NCBI GenBank assembly: GCA_015183035.1
Contig: JACZZP010000006.1
Span: 186,001 to 250,000, forward strand
Reading direction: 5' to 3'
From: Meloidogyne chitwoodi
Lineage: Eukaryota; Nematoda; Chromadorea; Rhabditida; Meloidogynidae
Length of the DNA: 64,000 nt
Position numbers and translations under genes: made by a program. Of this stretch, positions 36,704 through 47,357 are shown piece by piece (the first letter of the stretch is position 1; each line of letters begins with the position of its first letter). The notes under the pieces are model-generated. The model did no database searches. It was not told the DNA's origin and worked only from the letters and a program-made list of their open reading frames with translations.

Positions 36704-39408
36704 ATGCTCAAATTTCGTTTGATTTTATTTAATAATTTTTTAAAAAATTTAAATCAACGACGACCATTTTCAAGTCATCAACTAATAAAATTAAAAAATA
36801 ATCAAGGAAGGGGAATAAGCAATAATTTAAAAAATAATAATAAAATTTATTTTGATGATGCTCGTTTAATTTTTACAAAAAATGCAAAATTTACTTGCAT
36901 TGAACTTTTTCAAAATAAAGGTTTTTTTATATTTTTTTGGGGAAGATTTCTTTATTTTTTAAAGCCCGGTGAGGTTTTGGTGGTCCTTTTTAAATTTTCT
37001 ATTTTTTGAGAAAAGTATTTCTTTACTAGCTAGCTAGTCATCACAATTTTCCTTCTTTCCTAAATATTTTTCCATTTTTTTTAAATTTTACAAAGTCCAA
37101 TTTTGTGGGGAAAGAAGGTAAAAGCCTTGATAAATTTATTTTTTTTAATTTTTATTTTTTTAGTAAATTCAAATGAACAAACAAATAACAAAGATAAAAA
37201 TACGTTCAGAATACCTTTGGTTTGGCTAAGAGATCATTATCGTAATTCTAATTCGTATAATTTTGAAACAAATCAAAGAAAGGCTGATTGTACTGATTTG
37301 TTTGGAAAAGCTGTTTTGGCTGAAGATTGGTTTTTTAATTTAATTAAAAAATTAATTTTTTAAAGTTATCCAATATCGTTTGATTCAATTAATCAAAAAT
37401 TAAAAATTTATTGGGCAGATGGAGAAGAAAGTACTTTTTTGGTTAATGAATTGGTCAAATGGGCATTATTTTCTAACAAGGTTTTTTTCTTAATAATATA
37501 AGAAAATATAAGAGTGAATAAAGTTGAAATGTAAGTGTGTGCGTCGGTGGCTAAGTCGGTTGTGCTGTGGTTTTGAGCTTTTCTTGGGAAGGTTCGATTC
37601 CTTCAGCCATCCAAACATTTTTCCGGAACATTAAAATGAGTTTATTTTAATTTTTAAATAATATTTAGCAATACACAGAAGAATGTATTTTTAATGATGA
37701 TTTGGAAGATGAAGAAAATGATAATAATAATGTTGGTAAAAATTCGTGTCCTTCCAGAACCTTATGGAGTGGAGAAAGTTTAAAGGATATTCCATCGATT
37801 TCAAAGTATTTTTTATTTTAATTTTTTTTGAGAATATTTTTTGGTTTAAATTTTAATTTTTTTAAAGTATTAATTTTGATTTTTCTACATTTGCTCGTCT
37901 TTTTATTCGTTTTGGTGTTGTTTGTGTAACAGGAGTGGATGCACACGACAGGGGAAAGGCAACACAAAAATTATGTGAAAAAATAGCTCCAATTCATAGT
38001 ACATTTTTTGGTGATTTTTGGCACTTTGGAACAGATAATCAACAACTTGGAATGGTTTTTTTTAATTTAAAAATAATTTAGATATAATTATTTTTTAAAA
38101 AAAGGCTTCCTTTGACGATACAGCATATGGAAATGAAGAAATTGGACCTCATTCTGATGGTACCTATTTTGACCAACCACCGGGAATTCAGGTTTCTTAT
38201 TAGAATATTTTTGGTATTTTTTATGTCTTTATCCTTTCGTTTTTTTCAAATGGTCAATGGGACATAATGGTCAACTCAGGACTAAATATATAAAATAATC
38301 CTTATTGATGACTCTGACCATTATGTCCCATTGACCATTTGATAAAATTTTTTCAAAGGTTTTTCATTGTTTAAAACAATCATTAAAAGGAGGACAAACA
38401 TTATTAATTGATGGTTTTTCTGCTGCAGAAAAATTAAAATCGTCAAGTATTGAACATTTTCATGTTTTGGCCAATTTTGTATTAGAACATCATTATATTG
38501 ATAATAAGGAGAATTTACATGCACGTTGTGTTAGAGAACCTGTAATTAAATTATTTCCAAAAAATGATGAAGAAAAAGTGGCACAAATTAGATACAAGTA
38601 AATTTAAAATATATTTTAAATTTTTTATGAAATTTAATTTAATAGAAAAGAGAATTAAAATTTTAACACCGAGCGGGTTCGAACCCGAGGTCTCTACAGT
38701 GCTTCGCTCATGCATAACCGGGCGCTCTACCCACTGAACCACCGAGACGACTTGTTCACTTTCTCTTTTAATATATCTTATACCCACTCTAAAGTGTTTT
38801 AACTGCTAGCAGCTTTCTTACATAATTAATTAATTTTTTCAGTCCTTATGATAGAGCACCAATGAGAACTCTTTTAATGAACAAAGAAAGGGGAAACGAA
38901 GAAAATGAGGAAAATGATTCTTGTAAAGCTTTAGGTTTATTTTTTTATTTTCTTAAATTTTTGTCATCTCCTTATCCTCCATAACCTCTTCCAATATTTC
39001 CTTTTTAACAATGAAATATTCCTTTTGATAGCCAGGGTGGAAATTTACCATAAAATTTATTTGACTTTTGTTTTTTTAAGAAGAAACTGTTCTCTTTTAT
39101 GAGGCTTATCAACGTTTTTCTAGAATTATAAATGAACCTTTACAACAAGTACAAATTATGTTAAAACCTGGAAATGTTCTTTTTATTGATAATTTTCGTA
39201 TTTTGCATGGAAGACGAGCTTTTCAGGTTTTTCTTCTTTATTGTCTTTAATATTTCATTTTCTTTTCTGTTAAAACACTTTGCCTGTTTTTATTTTTTTT
39301 TTAATTTTTTAGGGAGAGCGTTCAATGTGTGGCTGTTATTTATCTAGGGATTGTTTTCTTGCTAAAGCTCGTCCTTTACTTTCACCTGAATTTTATCGAA
39401 ACGTGTAA
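36704..39408 (+). CDS. Trimethyllysine dioxygenase (TMLHE-like), carnitine synthesis
   Basis: This is an Fe(II)/2-oxoglutarate dioxygenase that hydroxylates trimethyllysine, the first step of carnitine synthesis, in mitochondria. ATG 36704 opens 'MLKFRLILFNNFLKNLNQRR', a plausible mitochondrial presequence. The N-terminal domain shows 'PLVWLRDHYRNS'. Catalytic features are 'HSDGTYFDQPPGIQ' (HxD iron ligands, about 38152) and 'MLKPGNVLFIDNFRILHGRR' (distal His). 'VFHCLKQSLKGGQTLLIDGF' and the ending 'CGCYLSRDCFLAKARPL' match TMLHE better than gamma-butyrobetaine dioxygenase. About ten exons lie near 36704-36919, 37162-37320, 37365-37481, 37669-37804, 37869-38053, 38104-38191, 38358-38596, 38842-38934, 39081-39226 and 39313-39408. 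Introns hold two tRNA-like pieces and a 27-bp hairpin. Confidence 0.9.
37546..37612 (+). tRNA. tRNA-like sequence in TMLHE intron (probably a relic)
   Basis: A seven-base acceptor stem (GGTGGCT with AGCCATC, one G-U pair) and a perfect T arm (GAAGG-TTCGATT-CCTTC) are present. The part between is about six bases too short and shows no stable anticodon stem. It lies on the sense strand inside an intron. A decayed type II (Leu/Ser-like) tRNA is my best reading; no anticodon can be given. Confidence 0.35.
38247..38341. repeat. Perfect 27-bp inverted repeat in TMLHE intron
   Basis: Arms at 38247-38273 and 38315-38341 (CAAATGGTCAATGGGACATA... and its exact complement) are separated by 41 bases. 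It lies just before the acceptor of the 'VFHCLKQSL' exon. It could be a tiny MITE or an RNA hairpin. Confidence 0.9.
38665..38752 (-). tRNA. tRNA-derived sequence in TMLHE intron (no acceptor stem)
   Basis: Reading the minus strand, 'GGTTCAGTGGGTAGAGCGCC' looks like a D arm (box A) and 'GGGTTCGAACCC' like a T arm (box B). The expected acceptor stem does not form, because both ends read CTCGGTG. No consistent anticodon stem is seen. A tRNA-derived repeat or relic is more likely than a working tRNA. Confidence 0.35.
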
Positions 39409-39716
39409 AAATATGTGTTTTTATTTATTTATTTTTTAATTTTAAATTTTCTATAAATTAATTAGCAAATTCATTTAATAAAAATAATTAAATTAAGCAA
39501 GTTTATTTATTATTGTTTAAAAATAGTAACAAACCATATTAAAATGTTTATAAAAAAGTTGTTTTCCGGAAAAACAATTTTAAAAACAAAACATACAAAC
39601 TAGAAAATAAACAAACATAAAAACATGAACAAAACATCTAAACAGTTAAATGTTGGTGCTTTGCTTATAAGTTGTTTTCCGGAAAAACAATTTTCTAAAA
39701 CATAAAATAAGACCGT
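39409..39716. other. Spacer with SHQ1-intron-like words
   Basis: No gene. Bases about 39600-39700 ('ACATGAACAAAACATCTAAA' onward, with TTTTCCGGAAAA) resemble the SHQ1 intron at 43640-43735 and form the intron part of the SHQ1 fragment that follows. Confidence 0.65.
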
Positions 39717-39880
39717 CATTTTAATAGACAATTAACATTCTCCTCTTCCTCACAACTTTTAGATGAATTTGTTTCACTTTTCTCTTCATTATTTGTTTCA
39801 ATTTTTGATTTATTTAAATTAATTATTTCAATAAGTTATTTTGCATTTGTAGGTATTAGTTGTGGTGTCATCCAAAAAAT
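39717..39880 (-). pseudogene. SHQ1 exon 2 fragment, copy E
   Basis: This stretch is close to SHQ1 exon 2 (43749-43900): the same 'CACAACTTTTAGATGAATTT', 'GTTTCACTTTTCTCTTCAT' and 'TTAAATTAATTATTTCAATA' in the same order. Differences include one that damages the coding frame near its end. It stops abruptly before the exon is complete. It is in the same orientation as intact SHQ1, about 4 kb away. Confidence 0.8.
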
Positions 39881-40448
39881 ACGAGCACAAAATACGAATA
39901 TATGGGATACGAGTAATAGTCTTAGTCCGCATACGAAAATTTTTGAAATTTATTACATCTAATTGCGAAAAATTCTTTTCTTAAAAATTCAAAAAAAAAT
40001 GCAATATTTTAGTAAATTCCATGTTTTTATATTCGCTGTCTTAAAATAATATTATACTTTTGCCACAGACCATGGTTTTTCTTGCGCTTTATTTCACATA
40101 TTAAAATAACGCAAATAGTGAATATAGCCCCGAGTTTAAACGTAAATGGAAAAATATCAAATCATATGGTGAGAAATAGAAAAAAGAATAAAATATCTTG
40201 CGAATTTCGGTATATAACTCATGATTTTTCGAGAAAAAATTACGGAAATATTTAATCAACATAAAAAAATAATTTAAAGTTAAAAAATTATCATTCAAAA
40301 ACTTATTTAGATAATTAAATGCCAAAAAGTACCAACAAAGTGCCAACAATCTAGCAAAACTCCATATTTAACTAAAAAAATATATTAGACCAATAATACT
40401 TGCTTTTAAATAAAAAAATAACAAACTATTTTTTCAAATTTCAAATAT
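39881..40448. other. Spacer, no gene supported
   Basis: AT-rich sequence between the SHQ1 exon 2 fragment and orphan copy D. 'AATACGAATATATGGGATAC'-type text recurs loosely but no terminal repeats were found. Confidence 0.5.
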
Positions 40449-41435
40449 TTACCGATAAATAAACTGATTCCAACAATTGTCCCATCCAAAATAATCAACT
40501 CCAGGTTGTCCTAAATAAGCACCAATCTGACCTCCAACGTGGGCAACAGGCTGACCTCCCAACTGAGCACCAATCTGACCTCCAACGTGGGCAACAGGCT
40601 GACCTCCCAACTGAGCACCAATCTGACCTCCAACGTGGGCAACAGGCTGACCTCCCAACTGAGCACCAATCTGACCTCCAACGTGGGCAACAGGCTGACC
40701 TCCCAACTGAGCAACAATCTGACCTCCAACTGGAACATATTGATCACGACCAGCTCGATGATGTCCACGACGCATTGCGCCACCAGGCTGACCACCATTT
40801 TGGTTATCCTGCTGCAAATTGTTACCTTTAAATTTAAAGTTAATTTTTGTTTACTATTTAAAATTTACGAAAAATGAATTCAAGCAAGTCACTATTTTGC
40901 TTAATTAATCGGCCCAATGCTCCGTCTGGCAATAGTAGATTATTCAACTCTCCGTTGTTACATTGTGTGATGGTATCAGTAATACTTTTCTGATTTTTCT
41001 CATACATTTCAATCGCCTTTCTCTGATCCATTTTTAAATTTAACTATAAAAATATTAAAAATATAAAAAGAGAAATAATTTCTCGAAAAAAGTTCAATAA
41101 TTAAAAAACGAACATGTTTAAATCTAAACATAACAAACTGAAGCAACCAATCGGGTCTAACGACAGCCTCATAGTCAAACGGCTGTATCTAAATTTGTTA
41201 AATACAATTTTAATAATTTTAGAAAACATGAACAAATTAAGAGAGGGAGGGAATTTATTTTTTTTACCTCAATAGTCTTCAATTTTTCCAAAACCTTGTT
41301 GATGGATTCATCATCAATACTCATCATTCTCAGATTGTTAGATAATTGATCCAATTGAGTAGAATCTAATAAAGGGGATTGAGGGGGAGATATGTCATTG
41401 CACGAAGAAGAAGAAGGAGAGTTTTTTATCTTCAT
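40449..41435 (-). CDS. Orphan SHQ1-linked family, copy D, with 16-residue repeats
   Basis: Unrecognised function. ATG at 41433-41435; exon 1 is nearly identical to copy A ('MMSIDDESINKVLEKLK'). Exon 2 reads 'IQPFDYEAVVRPDWLLQFVM'. Exon 3 (about 41034 down) reads 'MDQRKAIEMYEKNQKS' and 'GALGRLIKQNSDLL'. The last exon (about 40828-40449) has 'GGAMRRGHHRAGRDQYVPV', then four copies of a 16-residue repeat GGQPVAHVGGQIGAQL, and ends 'NCWNQFIYR' (TAA 40449-40451). It lies about 460 bp downstream of intact SHQ1 on the same strand, so this is the likely parental arrangement. No signal peptide is present. The repeat differs in length and sequence from copy A although the rest is close. Confidence 0.75.
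40519..40722 (-). repeat. 48-bp in-frame tandem repeat in copy D
   Basis: Four almost identical 48-bp units encode GGQPVAHVGGQIGAQL. All three reading frames stay open through the array on both strands because 48 is divisible by three. Confidence 0.95.
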
Positions 41436-41894
41436 TTTTTAAGTCAAAAGTGATAAATAATTTTGTTGTTAAAAATTTGACAAAAAAGTCAGAAGACTTT
41501 TAAATCTTTTGTAACCGGAGGATGTTACCACTAAAAAAGTTGTCAAACCTAGAGTTATAAATTTCAAATAAAAAATTAAAATTAATTTTTTAAATAAATA
41601 TATCAGTCTTCTGACTGATTTTAACAAATTTTTAAAACAAAAAATATATTTATATATTTTAGGTCAATTTTAGAAATAATATTAATTTTCTCAAAGGAAT
41701 TATTTTTTAAATATTTTTAAAAACATCAACTCTACTGCCGTCTAAAAAAACGCCTTTTTTATTTTTTAAAGCAATATGCTTTCAAACAAAGGCAATTTTC
41801 TCAGAATATTGATAAAAATAATCCTTTTGAGAAATTAAAAATATTCAAAAATTTTTAAAAATATATAAATAAAATGTAATTATTTGTCTTTCTT
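41436..41894 (-). promoter_or_regulatory. Conserved block between SHQ1 and the orphan gene
   Basis: This 460-bp stretch is nearly identical, inverted, to 24168-24609 before copy A. Shorter parts are kept before copies B (about 29040-29206) and C (about 31865-32062). Shared elements are a hairpin around ATCAGTC...GACTGAT and a block ending 'TTTGTTAAATTTTTAACAAC' just before the ATG. In B and C the block contains 'CTTCTGGTGGCAATTAAAAA'. It probably holds the promoter or trans-splice region of the orphan family. Confidence 0.6.
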
Positions 41895-44223
41895 CTAAAT
41901 TTCATCATCATCAGAATCAATTTGTTTTAACATTTTTAAATTTGCCTGAACTTCAATAAATTCCAAATCCAATTCCAAAATATTAGATTTATTTAAACAT
42001 TTTAATAAAATTATTTTAAATTCTTCATTTAAATTTAAAATTAATTCATCATCAATTAATTGAATCCAAAGGCAGAGATCATCAATAAATAATTGATTTA
42101 ATAAATAACGAAATTCTCCACTATTATTAAAAACACGCCTACATGTTAGAAGAACATGAAGAATTGATGTTTTACCTATAAAGAAATAGTTGCTATAAAG
42201 AAATAAACAAAAACATTTCATGTTTTCAGGAAAATAAACATTAGAAAAGAAAGAACATGTTTTTAGATCAGGAAAACGTGTTTAATTTGTTTTCAGGAAA
42301 ATAAACTCTTAATTCAGATAGATTAAACGCTTTCAAAAACATACAGATTCCGGAAAATATCTTCCAGAAAGTTGACAGAAAAACATTCACAAATAAACAT
42401 TCCGGAAAATTCTTTTCGGAAAATAAAAAACATTTATAAAATTATAACACGAACAAACATTTAATGAAACCTTTTTTGAAAACAAGGTGTTTTATCTATT
42501 TGGTTTTCACTCAATAAACATGACATAAAACAATGTTTTTAATAAATTACCATTTTTAATAATTTCCTGAACATCTTCAAAAACTTTTAAACTTAATTCC
42601 CAATTTCTAATCATTGGAAGTACTAAAGAATGTCTAATAGTTGAGTATATTGCTTCTTGCATATTTGACCATTGAACAAGAAAAGTAAGAGAAGGAGATA
42701 ATTTTGAAATTGTCCAACCAGATTCAACAGAATGTTCACCCTTAAATTTAAAATATTAAATTAAAAACAAATAATAACCAAAGTTGTTCTAAAATCATAA
42801 GCAAAACCAAAAATAATGTCTATCAATGAGAGAGCAATCTGCAACAGAAATAATTTATCAAAAACAATGTTTTAATCTTCAAAAGAATTATTTTTACCCG
42901 AAAACAATTTTTTATTATACAAACATTGTTTTTAAAAACAATGTTTATAAATTTTCTAAACAGTTTTCCGGGAAACAATGTTTTATTTTCTAAACATCGT
43001 TTTAAGAGTCCCACCTTCTTATTAATTTCCTTTGAAAAATTCTCCAACTTTCTTATTCTCAAATCTTTCATATCTGTTCTATCTTCCTCTGTTAAAATAT
43101 CCCAATTTTTATCAAAACAAAATTCCATTGCATCAATTTGATATTGTTCTTGAGAAAACAAATCTGCTCTAAAATATTATTTGTTTTTAATTTAAAAATA
43201 TTTAAAAACAAATAATGTTGTTCAGAAAAATGCTTTTCATCAAATTGTCTCAATTTTTGACTTCTTTCTTCAATTAAAATATTTTCAGGATCATCCAAAT
43301 CAATTAAATCACCAATTTCTTCTTTAAATTTACCCAAAACTTGATTACGTAACCAACCAAAACCATATCCAAATTCATTAATATTTTTATTAAAATCAGA
43401 AAAGTTGTCTGTTGACAAAGAAAGTTTTTGTTGGGCAAATAATGCTTCTGAAAAATTAAAATAATTTTTTTTAATTTGTTAATATCATAGATGAAGAATT
43501 TGACAAGAATTATATTAAAACATTAAAAACTATATTTATTACTTATTTATGTGTTTTACCAAAAACATTATCCGGAAATTAGTTATTATTATTTATTTTA
43601 ACGAAAAAATCGTTTTTCCGGAATACAGCTTTTTAAAAACAAACATCTAAATAAAACATGAACAAAACATATAAACAATTAAATGTTGATGTTTTGTTTA
43701 TAAAAGTTATTTTCCAGAAAAACAATTTATTAAAATAAAAACAATACCATCTTTTATTAAATTTTCATTCTCCTCTTCATCACAACTTTTAGATGAATTT
43801 GTTTCACTTTTCTCTTCATCATTTGTTTCAATTTTTGATTTATTTAAATTAATTATTTCAATAGGTTGTTTTGCAGTTGGGAATGTTTGTTGTGGTTTAA
43901 TTAATTCACTTAACATTTCCAAACGAGGAAAAAATTCACCTCGACATTTTTTAGGCATAAAAATTATAAATTCACATAAAATTAAAATTTTGAAATAAAT
44001 TTAAAATAAAAAAACCTTTTTCACTATTATATTCACAATTTCCATTTTCATCATCAATCACTTCTCCAGTAAGAAATAAACGTAGAAAATAAGGATTAGC
44101 ATTAAAAACAAAGTCTTTATCTCCATAAGAAACTTCTGCTTCAGAAAGTTTACAATAAGGTGCTCTAATTTTAACAATTAAATGAATGTCGTTTTGTTCC
44201 AATTGAAAGACTGGAGTTAACAT
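41895..44223 (-). CDS. shq-1: SHQ1, H/ACA ribonucleoprotein assembly factor (intact copy)
   Basis: SHQ1 chaperones the pseudouridine synthase dyskerin/Cbf5 during H/ACA snoRNP assembly. Start ATG 44221-44223; exons about 44223-44011, 43958-43749, 43448-43216, 43168-43014, 42840-42786, 42742-42552 and 42173-41895. The N-terminal CS-like domain opens MLTPVFQLEQNDIHLIVKIR and includes 'DFVFNANPYFLRLFLTGE'. The SHQ1-specific domain shows 'EFGYGFGWLRNQVL', 'IDLDDPENI', 'SLIDIIFGFAYDFRTTLGEH', 'SVESGWTISKLSPSLTFLVQ' and 'LLNQLFIDDLCLWIQLIDDE'. It ends 'IDSDDDEI' (TAG). Total about 440 residues, shorter than the human protein, which has a long acidic tail. Introns contain TTTCCGGAAA and AACATG words. 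It is the only complete copy; three 3' fragments and one exon 2 fragment lie elsewhere in the window. Confidence 0.9.
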
Positions 44224-44695
44224 TTTTTATTAAATTAAATTTAAAAATATAAATTTTAAAATTAATTAAAATAAAAACGAAATATTTACATTTAATAAAA
44301 ATGAAAAAATAATATTTTTATTAATTTAAAAATAATTGAAATGTGGGTGATGTCAACTTTTGGGTAAAAAGTCCTCAAGTTTTTATCCACAAGTAATAAT
44401 ATTTTTTCTCAAAGGGATTATTTCTTAAAAAAAATATCCTGCAAAAAATGGAGGAATAAGAAGCGCTTTTGAACACGCCGGAAAATAAATGCCAGTTAGA
44501 ACTATGCGAATTTTTATGGAGGGAAGATGTGAAAAGAAAAGAGAAGTTGATGCATTTGATGATATTTTAGCAAAGATTGTTGAGATTTTATGCCTGCGCC
44601 CAATAATTAATAAAACATAAAAAGTTGCGGATAAAATTTGCGGACTTTTGTCAATAAAATTAAAAAGTAACAATGTGTATTTTTCAATTTTTCAT
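44224..44695. other. Spacer between SHQ1 and NUDC with a MITE-like end
   Basis: No gene. About 44625-44650 holds 'GCGGATAAAATTTGCGGACT', matching one end of the RPS27-intron element. The other end is not clear. Confidence 0.5.
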
Positions 44696-46384
44696 TTAAC
44701 TAAACTTTGCATTGGAAAAATCCATCTCGGGATGCTGCTCCATAAATCTTTAATAAAATAAAAATTAATTTAAAAAATTAAAAAAAAATTTTCAAACTTT
44801 TTGAGAATATCCTGCTTTTTCTTCTCCTCTGAAGTCGGTAACCCAAGTTCTTTTTGTCGTTGATCATACATCATCTTCTCCACCATTGAACGAGTTTCAC
44901 CATCCAAATCCTTAAAAAAAAATATTTTAAAATAATTGTTTAAAATTTAAATTTTTTTCAAGCTTTTTAAGGCCACAAATATTTATAAAAATCAAACCGA
45001 AAGCTTAGAATTATCCGGTTGCACCTTTTGAGTATCAATTTCAGGATCCGTCAACATTAATTTACTCCACCAATGCATTCCATTAACCTTAAATTTAAGT
45101 TCACATATTTATAATTTAAATAAACCTTGTCAAGAGTCAAGACAACAGAGTTCTTATCAATTACCCAATTGGCTGAGCCTACTTTGATTTCTTCAGATAA
45201 TTCACCATCAATTACTGCCTGCTGTCCTTTGATTCCAATTTTGAGATTTTTTCGCCCAATATCAACAATTAAATCCTTTGCCTTTAAAAAAATAATTATT
45301 ATTTTAAAGTTTTAAATAATAAAAAATAAAACTTAATAATATTATTTGAAAAAACCTTAAGAGAAAATGCAACTGAAAAAGGAATAACAACCTCCACCTC
45401 ACCAAGTGTCTGAGTCCACGAATACTTATCCAAATTACACCCATTACCAACATTTGGCTTTATTTTGTTATTATTATTTTCACCATTTTCTTCAGAAATA
45501 TTTGCAGAAGTTTCCATAGAATTTTTCTAAAAATAAGAAAATAATAAGAGAAAATTATAATGTGGTTAATTGACGATTAAAGTGAAAATAGATGATAAAA
45601 TATTTTCTTGCGAATAAATGGGGTTGTACTTAAAATACGCAGGAGTAAATTTCCTATAATATCTATGAAAGTTCGAAGGCATAAATTAATCTCTAATCTT
45701 AATATTTATAAAAATATATTTTGTTAATAAAATTGAGCGAAATAAATTTGGTTTTCAATGAACAAGGTTATGAACGATTGAATATAGGTGATTACCGAGG
45801 CTGCTCACTAGTTGCATGGTTTCAATTGATTATAACTTTGTTAAAAGTCAACTAAATTAATAAATTTTGATCTCATTAGACTCAGCTTGACGAGATCTTT
45901 CGAATGAGATATTATGTGTACATTTTAAAATATAAATTTTAAATTAAAAAAATGAGATACAAAGGCGAAAAGTACCGGCAAAGTATTACCCCACTGCTCC
46001 AACAAAATAAAGAAAAACCTCGTTTAATTTTTCTGCATCCAACTTTTTCTCAAGTGCTTCAGCTTCCTCATCTGTCAATTCTTTAATTCGACTAAATTCA
46101 GCTTCTTCTTTAGCCTTCTGTGCAGCACGTCTTTCTGCCAATTTTTTCTCTTCTGTCTCTTTTCTTTTTTGTTTTTCCAAGGCTTCTTGTTGACAAGTTT
46201 TTGAATATTTTTCAAAAGCATCCAAAACAATTTTACGTGCGGCTTCAGATGTTGCTCCAGTGTAAAAATCAGTTTTTCTTGAGAGAAATGAAAAGATATG
46301 ATCAAACAATTCAGGCACTCCTCCTTCCAATGAAGAAGCAAGAGACAATAAAATATTATCAATTTGCGGTTGATGATCGTTCAT
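44696..46384 (-). CDS. nud-1: Nuclear migration protein NudC
   Basis: NudC is a CS-domain co-chaperone that supports dynein/LIS1 function in nuclear movement and mitosis. Exons on the minus strand: about 46384-46010, 45528-45356, 45283-45127, 45091-45004, about 44912-44858 and 44750-44696 (approximate). The N-terminal part has '[18 protein letters not shown]' and a charged coiled coil '[20 protein letters not shown]'. The CS domain starts '[18 protein letters not shown]' and contains '[20 protein letters not shown]' and '[11 protein letters not shown]'. It ends '[16 protein letters not shown]' (TAA 44696-44698), the usual NudC ending. The first intron (about 490 bp) carries 'TTCTTGCGAATAAATGGGGT', related to the foldback element at 26681. 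Confidence 0.95.
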
Positions 46385-46702
46385 TTTTTAAAATTATACT
46401 TAAAAAGTTATTAAAATAAAATAGAAAAAACAGACAATTCTTGAACAAATTAGAAAAGAAATAAAGATTTTACTACAAGAAAAATTCTTAGAATACTCTT
46501 TTTCTCTTCTCACACACTATTTTCATTAAAAAATACATTTTAGTTTCCTTCGTTTTATCTACGGACATTTTGCCAACTTTACATTTAGTCATATGGGAAA
46601 TAAGGCCGTTTTAAACCGAATTTTTTGCTGACATGAGTTTAAATGTTAAATTTGCTTCATTTTAAAAAATAAAATTTAAAAAAAATTATTTGAAGAAAAA
46701 AT

Positions 46703-46820
46703 GCTTACGACACTCCCGATTCCCAGGACGTCTCCGTTCCAAGTACTAAGGGAACCCAGCGTTGCTTAACTTGCCAGATAGGACGGGATGGCGTGCTTTC
46801 AACGCGGTATGGTCGTAAGC
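46703..46820 (-). rRNA. 5S ribosomal RNA
   Basis: Read on the minus strand, the 118-base sequence starts GCTTACGACCATACC and ends ...TGTCGTAAGC, so the ends pair. It includes 'CACGCCATCCCGTCC', 'TCTGGCAAGTTAAGCAACG', the internal promoter region 'TTAGTACTTGGA...GGAGAC', and 'CCTGGGAATC'. It is much richer in GC than its surroundings. A single copy is present; no second 5S and no SL1 spliced-leader gene was seen next to it. Confidence 0.95.
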
Positions 46821-47357
46821 GAAAGAGAAAGCTTTTCTTTCAATTATAAAGCATAAAAGAAAGAAATATTGATAAATTTAATTTAGGGAACGAATTATTT
46901 GACAAAAAACAATACCTATTTTCACTTTTATTTTTAAAATCTTTTCTTTTTCATTTTTTTAAATTTAAATAAATTTTTTAAGCTTTTTAAAAATAAAAAT
47001 TCAGTTATTTTAAATTAAAAAAAAATTTTTTTTCTCAATTAAACCATGCAAAAACAACTTCTCTTGTTATACAATAAAATAGCTTGTATATATAAAAATA
47101 ATATTTAGACTTTTTCAATCAAAAAATAATTAAAAAGCGCTTTCTTAAAATAATTTTGTATTTTCTCATGTAATAACCCAATTTCTAATAAATAAACTTT
47201 TTTCTCTTTCAAAACTTGAAAACAAAGTTTATTTTCTTTTTTTACTATAAAAGGGGGAATTCAAGTTGTTTTTAGTTTTTTTCTCTTTTATAGTTTTTTA
47301 AGCTCTTAAATTAATTTTTCTTTTAAAAAATTAAATTTTCTTTTTTAAAATTACAAA
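46821..47357. other. Spacer between 5S rRNA and ground-like gene
   Basis: No gene. AT-rich; the last 150 bases presumably contain the ground-like gene promoter. A TATA-like 'ACTATAAAAGGGGGAATTC' lies at about 47254, some 100 bases before the ATG. Confidence 0.5.

Noticed and set aside
40539..40877. Open frame on the plus strand across the 48-bp repeats (NRLTSQLSTNLTS units)
   Set aside because: The repeat length is divisible by three, so every frame is open. The minus frame has the conserved upstream exons and is the real one.
47020..47060. Possible spliced-leader (SL1) RNA gene next to 5S
   Set aside because: 'CTCAATTAAACCATGC' shares only a few bases with the expected leader and has no Sm-site context.
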